The translations under genes and the position numbers were made by a program. This document shows positions 1 through 14,900 of a stretch of DNA of 64,000 bases, piece by piece; positions within the stretch are counted from its first letter, which is position 1, and each line of letters opens with the position of its first letter. The notes below the pieces were generated by a model. It made no database searches. It saw only the letters and a program-made list of their open reading frames with translations, and was not told the origin of the DNA. The DNA comes from Nematostella vectensis (taxonomy: Eukaryota > Cnidaria > Anthozoa > Actiniaria > Edwardsiidae), in assembly GCF_932526225.1 (NCBI RefSeq), contig NC_064035.1, positions 16,230,469 through 16,294,468 on the forward strand, in the 5' to 3' direction.

Positions 1-252
1 GTTTTTAGGCTCCAACTGACAAAAATTCTTATCTCTGAAGGCAGTTTCATTGATAGAAGAATTCATTTTCTGGGCATTTTGTCACAAAAAATGCAGCTTC
101 AATAGAGATAAGGGCATAAAAATTCTATATGGTAATATATATAAAACTTAAAATTTAACACCCCTCCTACCCTTAACCATTCCCCCTAGATCCGCTACTT
201 CTCACTATTCTGTTAGTTTTTTATTGTCACTCAAAGGTATTGTGTTTCCTAG

Positions 253-2594
253 GAAGAAGAGGAGAGAGAAAGGGATGAGCTACTTAACAAGAGGTTTTTG
301 CCAAATGTAAGTTTAACCTTAATGGCTCTGCTAGAGACTCTATTCTCAAATATCAGATTAAGGGAAAGTTTATTTATTATCCAGAGGAGGGCGTGAGGAT
401 TTTGATAAAAGTAAGAGATAAAATTTGTTGCCCCCCCTTCAGGAGGAACAAAATTTTCCATGCCCCCCCTCCTTATGCTTCCCCCATATTTTCTGGAAGG
501 GGGGTGCCCCCCCTTCAGGAGTAACAAAATTTTCCATGCCCCCCCCCTTATGCTTCCCCCATATTTTCTGGAAGGGGGGTGCCCCCCCTTCAGGAGGAAC
601 AAAATTTTCCATGCCCCCCCTCTTATGCTTCCCCCATAATTTCTGGAAGGGGGGTGCCCCCCCTTCAGGAGGAACAAAATTTTCCATGCCCCCCTCCCCC
701 TTATGCTTCCACCATAATTTCTGGAAGGGGGGTGCCCCCCCTTCAGGAGGAACAAAATTTTCCATGCCCCCCCCCTTATGCTTCCCCCATATTTTCTGGA
801 AGGGGGGTGCCCCCCCTTCAGGAGGAACAAAATTTTCCATGCCCCCCCTCTTATGCTTCCCCCATAATTTCTGGAAGGGGGGTGCCCCCCCTTCAGGAGG
901 AACAAAATTTTCCATGCCCCCCTCCCCCTTATGCTTCCACCATAATTTCTGGAAGGGGGGTGCCCCCCTTCCAGAAAATAAAAGAAAGAAGGAGCAAAGG
1001 AAGAAATGAAAATGAAAATGTCAAAGAAACACAAGCAAGAAATTAGCTGCAATTTGGTCAAAAAGTAGAGGGGAAAGAATTCGCTGAGAAGATTAATCCA
1101 GAAAAATTGAGGCCACTCAATTTTAGCAAAAAGGCTTTTTTTGTTTTTCTCCTTGCAAGAAAAGCGAAGCATGAGAAAGAAAAGAGAGAGAGAATGAAAG
1201 CAAATCAGACATTAGCAAGGATGTTGGTGACAAAGAATGAGCGCTTATAGCATCAGACCGTTTTGTTAATAATTTTAAACATAAAGCACTTTATAAACAT
1301 CATATAGAGGAAACCATGAAAAAATGTATATAGGGTGTATACAGGTTTGCATTATATAGATAAAACATGGCTTAATACATATCCTGGACTCCTAGATTTA
1401 GCATGGAAAATAACTGCCCCCAAACCGAGACTCGTTGAACCAAGAAGTTTGATTTGACACTTGGTCAAATTATATAAAAAAGACAACAACCAAAGAAATC
1501 AGTGACTCCCCCCTTTTAAAATCCATATACTTTCAATGCCCCCCTTTTAGGCCTACAGAAATTTCTTGAAGCCCCCCCCCCCCCCCACAGTATCCTCACG
1601 CCCCCCCCCCCCCTTCGAGATAATAAAGGGATATTTTGGAGTTATCAAGAATAAAAGCCATATCACTTTATATAATATTTTTTACACCCAGATAAAACAG
1701 TACTACAGTTTTTTCTTATATAATATCAAGGCTCACATTTGCTCCCTAAATCCTTATAATTATAGAATAGTGGGGAGACATCAATAATGATAGACCATGC
1801 CCTACAGCACAACACGGGTCTACAGAATGCACACCAAGGCATGGATGAAATGATAAGCAGTGGTTCTAGTATACTGACAAGTCTGAGGGAGCAACGAAAT
1901 GTTTTAAAGGTGGAGTATAATCCAAATCAGTCAGCCGCAAGTTGTACATTATTATGTATACCCTCATAACTAACCCACTGACAGTCATTGGAGTGTGCAT
2001 AACAAAAAAAAATGAAAAATAAACAAAATTGGATTCTATCCGTTTATAAAGAAAAAAAAAGATAATGGTAAAGTTATTTGGGACATTTTTAACATGTAAC
2101 ATGTAAGGTCAAAGGTATGAATTTAGAATAATTAATAGATGTCATATTGTAAAGTTTTTTCTGTTTGTATAACATTTTAGGGAGCCCAGAAGAGAATTCT
2201 TGATATTGCTAACACTCTGGGTCTTTCCAACACTGTGATGAGGCTGATTGACAAGCGAGGTACCCAGGTACGGTGTTCCATTCAGCACTCAACAATCTAG
2301 TCACCTGTGCAGTCGCCTGTGCAGTCGCCTGAGACTAACACTAAAGGTTGGGTGTGCAGAAGACTTAACAATTACATGCTATGTTATTCCAACCAAAAAG
2401 GTTTTTATCATTTCCATGTTTAATTTGAACCTTTTTGTTGTAAAGTCGTGGACTTATAATAAATTATTCTTATAATTCAGACATTTAATAGAAAATATTG
2501 TTTTTTTTTTTTTTTGCAGGACAAGTGGATAGCCTTTGGGGGAATGCTTGTGACGTGCATAATAATGTTTTTAGTCATCCATTATCTTACATGA
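253..2594 (+). CDS. GOSR2: Golgi SNARE GOSR2/membrin, last four exons (5' part outside window)
   Basis: Exons 253-306, 1766-1909, 2181-2267 and 2520-2594 (stop TGA 2592-2594) join in phase 0 with GT/AG introns and give 119 residues. They align along their whole length with the C-terminal half of vertebrate GOSR2, a Qb-SNARE of ER-to-Golgi and intra-Golgi vesicle fusion. Visible parts: a charged linker (EREREELLN-like), the SNARE helix from [11 protein letters not shown] through [20 protein letters not shown] (its Gln is the likely zero-layer residue), [16 protein letters not shown], and a C-terminal tail anchor starting [16 protein letters not shown] with only a few residues after it. The first exon has an acceptor AG at 251-252, so the start codon lies upstream of the window. 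The neighbour LITAF is transcribed towards it. The first intron holds a C-rich minisatellite and C-runs around 1505-1615. Confidence 0.93.
425..975. repeat. C-rich minisatellite, about 75-bp unit, 7 copies, in GOSR2 intron
   Basis: The block beginning AGGAGGAACAAAATTTTCC recurs at 441, 517, 592, 667, 745, 820 and 895. Each unit contains a self-complementary GGAAGGGGGG / CCCCCCCTTC pair separated by about two bases, so every unit can form a hairpin. Units 2-3-4 and 5-6-7 share the same variants, so the array was last enlarged as a three-unit block of about 228 bp. Long open frames across it on both strands are products of the repeat, not genes. Confidence 0.95.
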
Positions 2595-4453
2595 ACTTGG
2601 TTCATACGTTATGAAGCCTGAACTTAGGCATCTGCTAAGATTATTCCTTGTATGGCCACCCTTTTTACCATTCATCCTATCTGATTCATAAAAAGTCAAT
2701 GGTTGCAATTAAAATATTTTTGGGGCGAGGCACTACTATTAGCAGGTGCCAGAACATTTTGACCTCTGTAAACTGAAACATTGTCCTCTTCCCCTCTTTT
2801 CTTTAGATATATTTAACAATTCAACCAAATGTTCTTTGCTTCTCTAGATCTCTCACAGAAGCCAATTTTTCATCTCATACTATACTTCAATACACTACAG
2901 GAGTGTATTTAAATGTCCACCCTTATTATCATAATTTCAAAAGAGAATCTTAAGAAAGATATACAGAATATGTAAAAAATGCCAAATAAAATTATTGACT
3001 TTTTAGGATGTAGTTCTATTATAATGGTTCTGGTAGGGCAATAGATTATTTCTTATGTCAGCAGCTTCTCAGCAAACTAAATCTGCCCCACATTTCCTAC
3101 ACCGCTATGCCATTTAGACAGAGAATTTATACTATGTTTATAAACACAATAAGTGATTTTAATGGTAGGCAGTGGGGACAAAAAAATAAGTAGACAAAAG
3201 GAAAAGGGAAAAAAATGACTTTCAACCTTCTCCCTGCCATGTATTCTTTTGAGTTTTTAACCTCAAAATGTTTCTTGTGTTAATGTGGCCATTGCATGTC
3301 TAGTAAAAAAAAACAATCCAGTATGCCTATGCCTTTTGTTATTCTTACTTCAATCAACTATCAAATGATGGAGAGGTGTGCGTCCTGTTTCGCACTAAAT
3401 CAATGACACCCGGGTAGAATTATTTAACTGCGTTTATTGCATTTTTAATAACATTTAACATTCTATTTGATGTAAAATGGGCTCTATCACCCCTCATGCA
3501 AGAATGTAAGCCCAGCACAGGAGAGAACTCAGCTGTTCACCTGGGAGGTCCTGCAGATCTTAAAATTTTATACCAAGTGAAATACAAAGTACAAAACCTA
3601 ACAAACCTTACTCTCAGTTCTTTACCCCAAAATACCAGTTTTTCTCAGTGTCCTCCTCAAGTGCAAATCTCACAATACCACAACTGCACATAATTGTGAG
3701 CAGGATGCTAGAAATGTGTTCCTAATGCATGTTCATCCTGATTTTATAGAAAAATATTCTTTCTATTGTTGGGTAAAATGTAGAATCCATGAAAATACCC
3801 ACAATTTTCCACACCTCCAAAATTTTTAGGTAACTTTTGCAGCCCCTCAAAACCCCCGGACCTCCCAGACATTCATATATCTGAGTACACCCCTGGAAAA
3901 ACAATAAGGGTACTGACTTAATAAATAAATGTTATTTTTTAAAAGTTACTTTCACCATGCTAACAGAGGTCTCTAGTTTGAGAGGACTACACACAAGAGT
4001 CATACTAGCTAAAGAATTACTTATTTCCTTCCAGGTGCACTTGATTAATCTTAATTGATCCCAATCACAATAATATACTGCATAATATTTGTATTTATGT
4101 TAAGTATTTAGTTTGGAAACCTTTGTGATTTATTTTATCGTTAATGTTAGTGATCTTATTTATTTGACATTAGTCTATATATGATTGATTGAACATTATC
4201 ACAAATTGGTATTCTATCAAAGATGCAAAATGGTGGATGCTAGCATCAACTATATTATGTTTATGATTATCACCTTTCAATTCATTCCAATCGAGAAATT
4301 ATACAGGCCACCTCACAAAATCCATGATGTATTAAATCTCTTTTTTATTACAACCTTTAAAACAACATGTCACTTATCCAAATTTTCTTGTATATTATAT
4401 AGTATATTATATAAAATAGCTGGTAAAAGTTTTTTTTTTATGTTCAAAGTTAT
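2595..4453. other. Intergenic space between converging GOSR2 and LITAF
   Basis: AT-rich sequence with only short open frames and no exon-like block that I could match. An AATAAA at about 2986 could serve the GOSR2 3' end. A 3' UTR of GOSR2 probably occupies the first few hundred bases. Nothing else is recognised. Confidence 0.5.
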
Positions 4454-7477
<3,024 letters not shown>

Positions 7478-7930
7478 TGTTTTTGGCTTTCTTGTTCGAA
7501 AGAACTCTCGTTCGGCCGTTTCTGTCGAACCGAATCTACACTCTGTTAGTAGCGCTTCGTTGCTATGACGTCATGCCCCTTAGAGTGCGTCGCCAAGCTG
7601 AAAGCGCTTACGCACTTTTGTCTACACAAAAGGAGCAGAAAAGTTAAACAATGCGTGACGATCAAAATAAACACTAGATATTTCGGCAGAACTAAATAAC
7701 ACGAAATGTGGTCGACATAGTGTCGCGTTGTTCAAAAATAAACCTGACTGTGACATCGATGTATATAAATGCTTTTTTAAAATTATTTTACAAGAAACAA
7801 CAGAAGAGAAAGCGATATACTTCGTTTACGACTACTACAAAGTGCACATGTTTCATAAGTCCTCCCCCCCTCCACTAAGTCCCTCTCGGCTGAGAGGGAC
7901 TGGTGCGAGGAGAAGTGCATGCTTTGAAAA
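7478..7930. promoter_or_regulatory. Divergent promoter region shared by LITAF (-) and MAD2L1 (+)
   Basis: Only 453 bp separate the two start codons, so both promoters must lie here. A perfect CRE/ATF palindrome TGACGTCA is at 7566-7573, about 90 bp upstream of the LITAF ATG. An AAAATGGCGGC box, which matches the YY1 consensus, overlaps the MAD2L1 start at 7928-7938. No TATA box is obvious. Confidence 0.6.
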
Positions 7931-10900
7931 ATGGCGGCAACCAAGTTAGACAGCGCTATCACTTTAAAAGGGAGTACGGAGACGGTGATGGAGTTCTTTG
8001 GTATGTATTGCTTTTTACATCCTTTTTCGATTACTTTGAAATGCTTCTAGCTGATCTAAAGTTTTGTTTGCTTAAAGGTTATGGAATAAATAGGTAAGTT
8101 CCTACTTCGTTCACTGAAACCCGACTCATAACTTAATGTACTAGCAAAAGTAGACAGCCTTGCCGGGGAAGGAAACATTGACAAATCTACTTTTTGGGAG
8201 GAATTGAAAGCATTTTTTAAATTTAAATTAGCCGCTCTTTGTAGAAATATGTAATCGTGAAATCAAATTGTACTAACATTAGATAATTGGATATGATACT
8301 AATGATTAGATAATATTAGATAATTGGATATTATACTAATATTAGATAATTGGATATGATACTAAAAAGATAATTTTTAATATGTTTCAATCCAGTATTC
8401 TATTCCAAAGAGGGGTTTACCCACCAGAGACATTCAAACGTGTTGAACAATATGGGCTGACTCTGTTTGTTAGTGACGAGCCCCAACTCAAAGAGTACCT
8501 ATCAAGTGTCATGGAACAAATTAAAGGTTTGTAGTGCAGTAAAAACAAGAATGATCAAAGGTTTGATTTTAGTTATCAAGACATGACCAGTAGAACAGAT
8601 TGGATTGATTGGGTTATTCAATCAAATTCAATTGAAATTGTGAAATCAAATTCACCATAATTGAATTCAGAATGATAATTTTAAAATGGACATTTGTTTT
8701 TATTTCTCAAATTTTGATATATTTTTATTTTAAGATAATTGGAAATCAAACACAATCTATTGTTCAATTGGATTAGATTGTCAATTGTTATGAAATATGC
8801 ACCATTTCTAGCATTTGATTGCTGAGTAAATCTGTAATGTTGTCAGGATAACTACAGTCCTGGTCAGGACTTTTGAGAGCCTAATCCAAAATTTTAGCCA
8901 ATCAACAGTATTATTTATTTAATACTTCCTCTTTCACCCTCTCAGAAATATTGAATTCATTGAGTATGTGAAAAGGTTAAATGATCATAACTTTTCAGAT
9001 TGAGAGCTTGAAATTCAAGCCATGTTAGTGTTGTTTTTAATCATTACATGGTCTTTTATCAAGTCTAAATTAGCATTTGCAAGCCATTTTCAAAGTCAAA
9101 GTCAATTTATTTTAGAAAAAGTTACCTAATTACACACAATTTTCGCGACGTCAAAATTTTGCGATTTTGAGATGGCGATATTTTGCGACAATATTTTTTT
9201 GCGATTTTCCTATTTTCGTAAAAACCAGATCACTTTATTTTCACGATTTCGCGATTTTGGGATAATAAAATAAAGCAAAACAAGTGGAATTAAAATGTGC
9301 TGTAATCATCAAATCTGAAACAATTTGTAAAAAAGATGCTTGGGCTGAATTTAGTGCCATGCATAAAAATCTATAAATACAACTCAACCTCTTACGGTAC
9401 TATATGTACATTAGATGACTAAATAGACAAGGTGTTTCCATAAAGCTTATTAAATGGCCAATATTTCCCAATTTTTGTGACACTTTATTTTTGCATCCCT
9501 TATGAAATTCGCTAAATTAAAGTGACACAAAAATTAAGTGTAATAAGGTATTAATACTTTCAAACAAATCCAGCTGCATGTCACTTTTTGTTGATTATGA
9601 TCTGTTTGTGTTTACTAACAAAATTTTATCCAATAGTAGGGGTAGCACATGGTTCCTGAATTTTTTTAAAAAAATAAGCAGAACAAAACTGTTACTTGAA
9701 TTGCTCGCCAAGGTTGAACAATCCTGCTTGAATGATTGTTTTCTAAAAAAAGGACAAATGTTCAAATTCTCGTTTCTTTTAATTTGACTCACTATAGTAT
9801 GTAACTTTATCCATCACGCGGCACAACACACAACTCTAAAAACCCATGTCCTCTATGATATTAAAGCTCTTTTTCCTAGTTTAGATCATGACCTATAGCA
9901 ATTTTGTATTTGCTTCTTTTTTTCCACAGTGCTCATGCTTGCCAAAAATAATGCTTCTATGCACCCTGATGCTGGCCAAGACCATTTGCTACCCCTAATA
10001 GTGGCACCTCAAAAAAGTATCCACCCTTTGGACTGACACAATTGTTTAATAAACTATCTAAATACAGAGTTATATTGAAAAGCAAATGTTTTTGGACTTT
10101 GTACAGTGGTTGCTAAATAGAGGTTGGGATTTCCAAAAGAGATGTATTCCAAATCTGTCTGTTTGACAGCTATTACTGATACATAAAATATATGGGTTTT
10201 TTTCTACAGACTGGCTCTACAATAAAACCATCCAGAGAATTGTGCTTGTAATAAGCAACAATGACAAGGACGAGGTCTTGGAGAGGTGGCAGTTTGATAT
10301 TGAATGTGATAAAACTATGACTGAAGAAAGGTTTGTGTAAAATTTGTCACTATTCAAATTTTAAAAGGTTTAAAGACTTTCACACAGAAAGTAGTTATGT
10401 GAAATTTGTGGCTGCTGCATATTGTGTGAATGTCACATTTTATAAACAGTTACAGGCTTGAGAGAAGTAAAACAAAGCGTTTTTCATTCTTCCCCCTTCC
10501 CTCCCCCTATGCGTTTTTTTTTGTCAACTATGGCTTGTCACATTCCTCCGTGTCAAAATTGAAGAACAAGATAGCCAACTCTGGGTTTTTATGACAAAAG
10601 GATTCTAATGCCTACAGGTAGGCTACTGGATGTGTAGATACTTTGAGTCATAAAGGCCCAGTTGTTTTTGGCACCTTTAAAGACAAAAACATCCTTGAAT
10701 CATAGCCTTGATCTTTATCATTTAATTTGTAGTAAACCAAGAGAAAAGTCTCTTAAAGATGTCAAGAGAGAGATCCGGGATGTCATGCGTCAAATCTCTG
10801 CCACCGTCACTTTCCTACCCCTTTTGGATGGTCCATGTAAGTGGAAATATCCAATTATTTGAGAAAATATTGGCATATGCTTCAGTAAAGTGATGTTTGC

Positions 10901-11301
10901 TGATTTACTGTAACTATTTCTTGGGGGTTGGGTTGGGTGGGGGGCTGAGGGAGCATTTAACACATCCAGAGAGGTGCCAGACTCCCATTCCTTGCTACAA
11001 CCCTGGTAATGGAAGCAGAAAAGCTTTCTTTTGTTCTGTGGCTCTAACATGTGACTCATACATTATGTAGAGAACAGCCTGATTCTCATAGATTCTAATC
11101 TTTTTTTAATTGAAATGTTTTCTCCTTTTCTTAGGTTCCTTTGACCTGCTGATTTATACTGACAAAGACCAGAATGTCCCAGAGATGTGGGAAGAGTCTG
11201 GTCCGCGGATAATCAATGACTCTGAAGAAGTTCGACTGCGATCCTTCACTACAACCGTCCACAAAGTTGATACCATGGTGTCCTACAAGAGTGGAGATTA
11301 A
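7931..11301 (+). CDS. MAD2L1: Spindle checkpoint HORMA protein MAD2
   Basis: Six exons (7931-8000, 8078-8093, 8396-8526, 10210-10330, 10733-10836, 11135-11301) join in frame to 202 residues, against 205 in human MAD2L1, and align from end to end. MAD2 binds CDC20 and MAD1 at unattached kinetochores and delays anaphase by inhibiting APC/C. The whole protein is one HORMA domain. Recognisable blocks are EFFGYGINSILFQRG, DWLYNKTIQRIVLVI, VLERWQFDIECDKT, REIRDVMRQISATVTFLP, FDLLIYTDKD, and the C-terminal safety belt EEVRLRSFTTTVHKVDTM. Exon 2 is a 16-nt microexon. The start was chosen for length and for the first GT donor 70 nt downstream; it sits in an AAAATGGCGGC context. The large intron 8527-10209 contains a small TIR element. 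Confidence 0.97.
9125..9549. mobile_element. Small non-autonomous TIR element (MITE-like) in MAD2L1 intron 3
   Basis: The ends CCTAATTACAC (9125) and GTGTAATAAGG (to 9549) are inverted with one mismatch and are flanked by TA, as expected of a TA-target family. The interior is rich in CGCGATTTT and TTTTGCG motifs and has no open frame. About 425 bp long. Confidence 0.55.
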
Positions 11302-11960
11302 GATTTGCAAAGCACTTGAACCAAGAGATGCTTTTGTAGGATATGGCTGATGGAGAAAAGATTTAAAAAAATGAGACAGAGAATAACTTAGACATTCAAA
11401 GACATTAATACCTGTACCTGACTTATTGCCTGTGGTGATAGATGTTTGTAAAGCTATAACTCTTGTATAACAGTGTAAAGTGTACTGCATAAGATATACA
11501 GTAGTCTCTAGCTAAAATTAGGGTTCTTTAGGGCCTTGAGTCCTCTTCAAACTTTGATGCTTAGAGCTAGCAGATTTGTTTATCAGCTTACCTTACGCAT
11601 GAAATCCAAATAAGGTATTTTCAATTCGGCGACACTGATAAGAATTACCTTAAAAAGGACCCAGCGTAGCGATACAGCTTCTGTGAAAATACAAATACGA
11701 TTTACAATAAAATAAATTTGTGAAAAAAAGATCGCCTTGCTGTTATCCTAAAGTATTTATTGGTCTACCTGTGGTCTTTTCTGTTAGCTGGAGAGGTTAC
11801 AAAACACAAAACATGGCGGCATGTAATCGCACGTGAAACATGGTAGTCTCATGCTTTCTAGCGACTTTTCGCCGTTTATTGGATTTATGATTGTATATCA
11901 AGAGTCTTGAAGTTTCTCGCCGTCATCGATTGCTTACTTTAGGTTAAATATATTTCTAAA
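11302..11960. promoter_or_regulatory. MAD2L1 3' end and ESF1 upstream region
   Basis: The first part is probably the MAD2L1 3' UTR; AATAAA occurs near 11709. Upstream of ESF1 there is a canonical E-box CACGTG at 11830-11835 and an ACATGGCGGC box at 11811-11820, 125-150 bp before the ATG. E-boxes of this type are common at ribosome-biogenesis genes in animals; function here is inferred. Confidence 0.4.
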
Positions 11961-14900
11961 ATGTCTGAGAACAGATTTTCCCGTGTTTCTAGGGATCCTC
12001 GATTCAAGGTAAAGTTACAAATCCTGTAAAAAAAGGGATAAAATAAGCTGTTTTTTACGTGGTTGTAACAAATTCGTATTGTTAAAGTTGTATCTCATAT
12101 AAGATGACTGTGAATCCCTGTTATTGTTTCAGAAAATCCCTCGGAAACAACGAAAAGTAAAAATTGACTCGAGATTCGAACGCATGTTCACAGATAAAAG
12201 TTTCACAACGAAATGTAAGTTCAAAGACGACGTATAAACAATAATGAATATGAATGCAATAAATATATCCAACCTTTTCGGATTGCAACAACTTGTTTCC
12301 AAAGAAAAAGTTGATTCTGCTCTTCAGGGACGAGATAACTATCTCAACTGTAAGCTTTCATTATGGTTGCTGCTGATCACAACTGATTTCAGCTGAATCA
12401 TGTAATGTGTCATGTAAATGCCTTTTAGACTTTGTTGACAAGCGAGGTGCTGTTGTTGGGAAAACATCTAAAGAAGATCTTCATCAGTTCTATGATTTAT
12501 CTGATGATGACCAAGGTATGTTGGGAGAAATAACGGAATACCTTCTGATCATTTGATGAAAGAGACTTCAAGAAAAAACATACAGGAAATAAGGCACCTA
12601 CTGTAAGGAAATGCAAATTTACGCATTTACAACTTGGGTGAATTTGCAATGGACAGGGACGTAGTGAAGGGGTTGGGGGGAGGATATGCGACACTGGTTT
12701 ATAAGTACAAAGAGTGAAAAATAATTAATCATGGATGACCTCAGAAAATAGATCAATCGAATAATTAAAAAAAACAGCCTGGTACATAGTTTGTATGTAG
12801 TGACTTAATGTGACAATTTGTTCATAGATGGTTCTCAAAATGGCTGATGAAGTGAGTCTCAAGCAACTCAAAGTCTTGAGAACACAAGCGATCCTAGAGG
12901 CGATGTTAGATTAAAAAAAATCATTACAAATCCATAAATCATGAGGACACAAATAGACTTATAGTTAATGTGGAGTGTCTCGTGAGGACACAAATAGACT
13001 TTCAATTATTGTAGAGTGTCTTTTGTATCATGAGAACATGAATAGACTTTCAGTTAATTTACAGTGTCTTGTGTATGAATTCCAAAACGAAATTAAACTA
13101 TGGAATTGCATAATGGGAATAAAATTAAAGTCAGAAACCATTATTTTAGTTTGTTAAGTCTCAAATGTGTCTTTATTTTATAATCTAGAAGGAAGAATAT
13201 CAGATGGGTCAGAGGAGGGGGATAACAACAAGTCCAGGTACACATGTCCTTTTAAAGTTGTATTTTTTATATGCAGTAGGATTTGGCAAAACAAAAAATA
13301 CTATTGCTGCTTTATCCAAAACTAATGGGCCACTAGAAATGAATTGAAAAATGGTTGAATGGAAATATGGTGTATTGTTTGAATGTATCATTTATGATCC
13401 TTTTGTGGGCCATGTACATTCAGCTTTCTCTCATTGGTTAGCTAAGTAAAGCTGTTGTGACTTTGAAAGTCAACAGCACCCTAAAGTTCATGAAACCATT
13501 TGAATTTCATTGAAATTATAGGAGACCAATAGGAAACAATAGGAGCCCTCCTTGTGGCAAAGCTACCAGCAAGCCTGGCTAATAAACTGATATCAGCATC
13601 GCAGAATTAATTACTGTTGTTGGTGATAATCTGTATTTTTCAGTAGGTCACAAAAAACTCTAAAAGAAAAGAAGGCTGTTAAGGAGAAAAAGAGAAAGAA
13701 TGTGGAGCACATTCAAACACAAGACAATGACACACAGCATCAAGACTTTAATGATAAAAATACCAAAAAAAGAACACAGAAAAGTAATAATGGTGCTCAA
13801 TTGAAGAGAAAAAAGAAGGAAAATAAGTCATCAACACCAAAAGATATTGACAGTGATGACAATCAGAGTGAGAATGATGATGGCAATAAAGATCATGTTG
13901 AAAGTGATGCAAGCTGTGACAATAAAGAACCAGACTTTGCAAGAGGAGAAGGAATGTTCGAGACATCATCATCGGAAGATGATAATGATTATGATGAATC
14001 ACATGGGGAGCTAACTTTGAATAGAGAGGATGAAGATGACACAGATGAAGAGAGTATCTTCAATGCCAAACAGGTCAGTACAACACACACTTTACAGTAC
14101 TCCTCCTTTTTGAGAGGTAACAAGTATGATGAAAAGTCTACAATATCTTCATGTTGCTTATCTACTCTCCGTTGACTGCTGTTATTTGAACATCCTTCTA
14201 TAGGGGTGGCCTCAGCAACCCCTCCAAACTAGGTAGAAAGAGTGGGGAATGCATATCATTACTATCCAACAATACAGAGAGATTGAAATATTGCTTTAGA
14301 AAGACTTAATCATGTATAAATATCCTGTTTTTGGTTATCAGATGACGTATTGTTGATCACAGCTATGTACTCTGGAATGTTCCTCTGCCCTGTCAACTGC
14401 TTTCCATGGAACTTTGTTCTTTAAAGTGCATAATATCCCTGTCTCACTCTTGTTTTTGGTTTCTTTTATAGTATGATTTATCTTCCCAGAAAGAACTTGT
14501 AGAAACATTCACAGAGAACCTTTGAGATTAACAATTGCTTGCATGACAATTACATCGTCGTTCTGATTAAAACTATGTTTTTCATAAGTAAGACTAAGTG
14601 AATATCAATTATAGAGAAATGTCACGGGGATTGTTTGTACCTTTTGTAGTTGCATTGGTGTACATTCTAACTGTTGTAAAACTGGGGTTTTGAACTGAGG
14701 TTGAAAACCGCAGCTAATTACTGCACTATTTTGCTGAGGTTAGAGCATCCAACCGCAGAAGTGTGACCATGGTTACCATGGTTTTTTACCGAGGTGAACA
14801 TTGTTGAATGTTGCAATAATTAAGTCATCACTGTATGCTTCTTTTTACTTTAGGGGATTATCAATCCTTTTCCCAGCTGGGGTAGAAGGGGGTATCCTCT

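Noticed and set aside
249..1172. 307-codon minus-strand frame and smaller frames on both strands
   Set aside because: The body is seven translated copies of the C-rich minisatellite; the flanks have no protein features, and a GOSR2 exon overlaps on the other strand.
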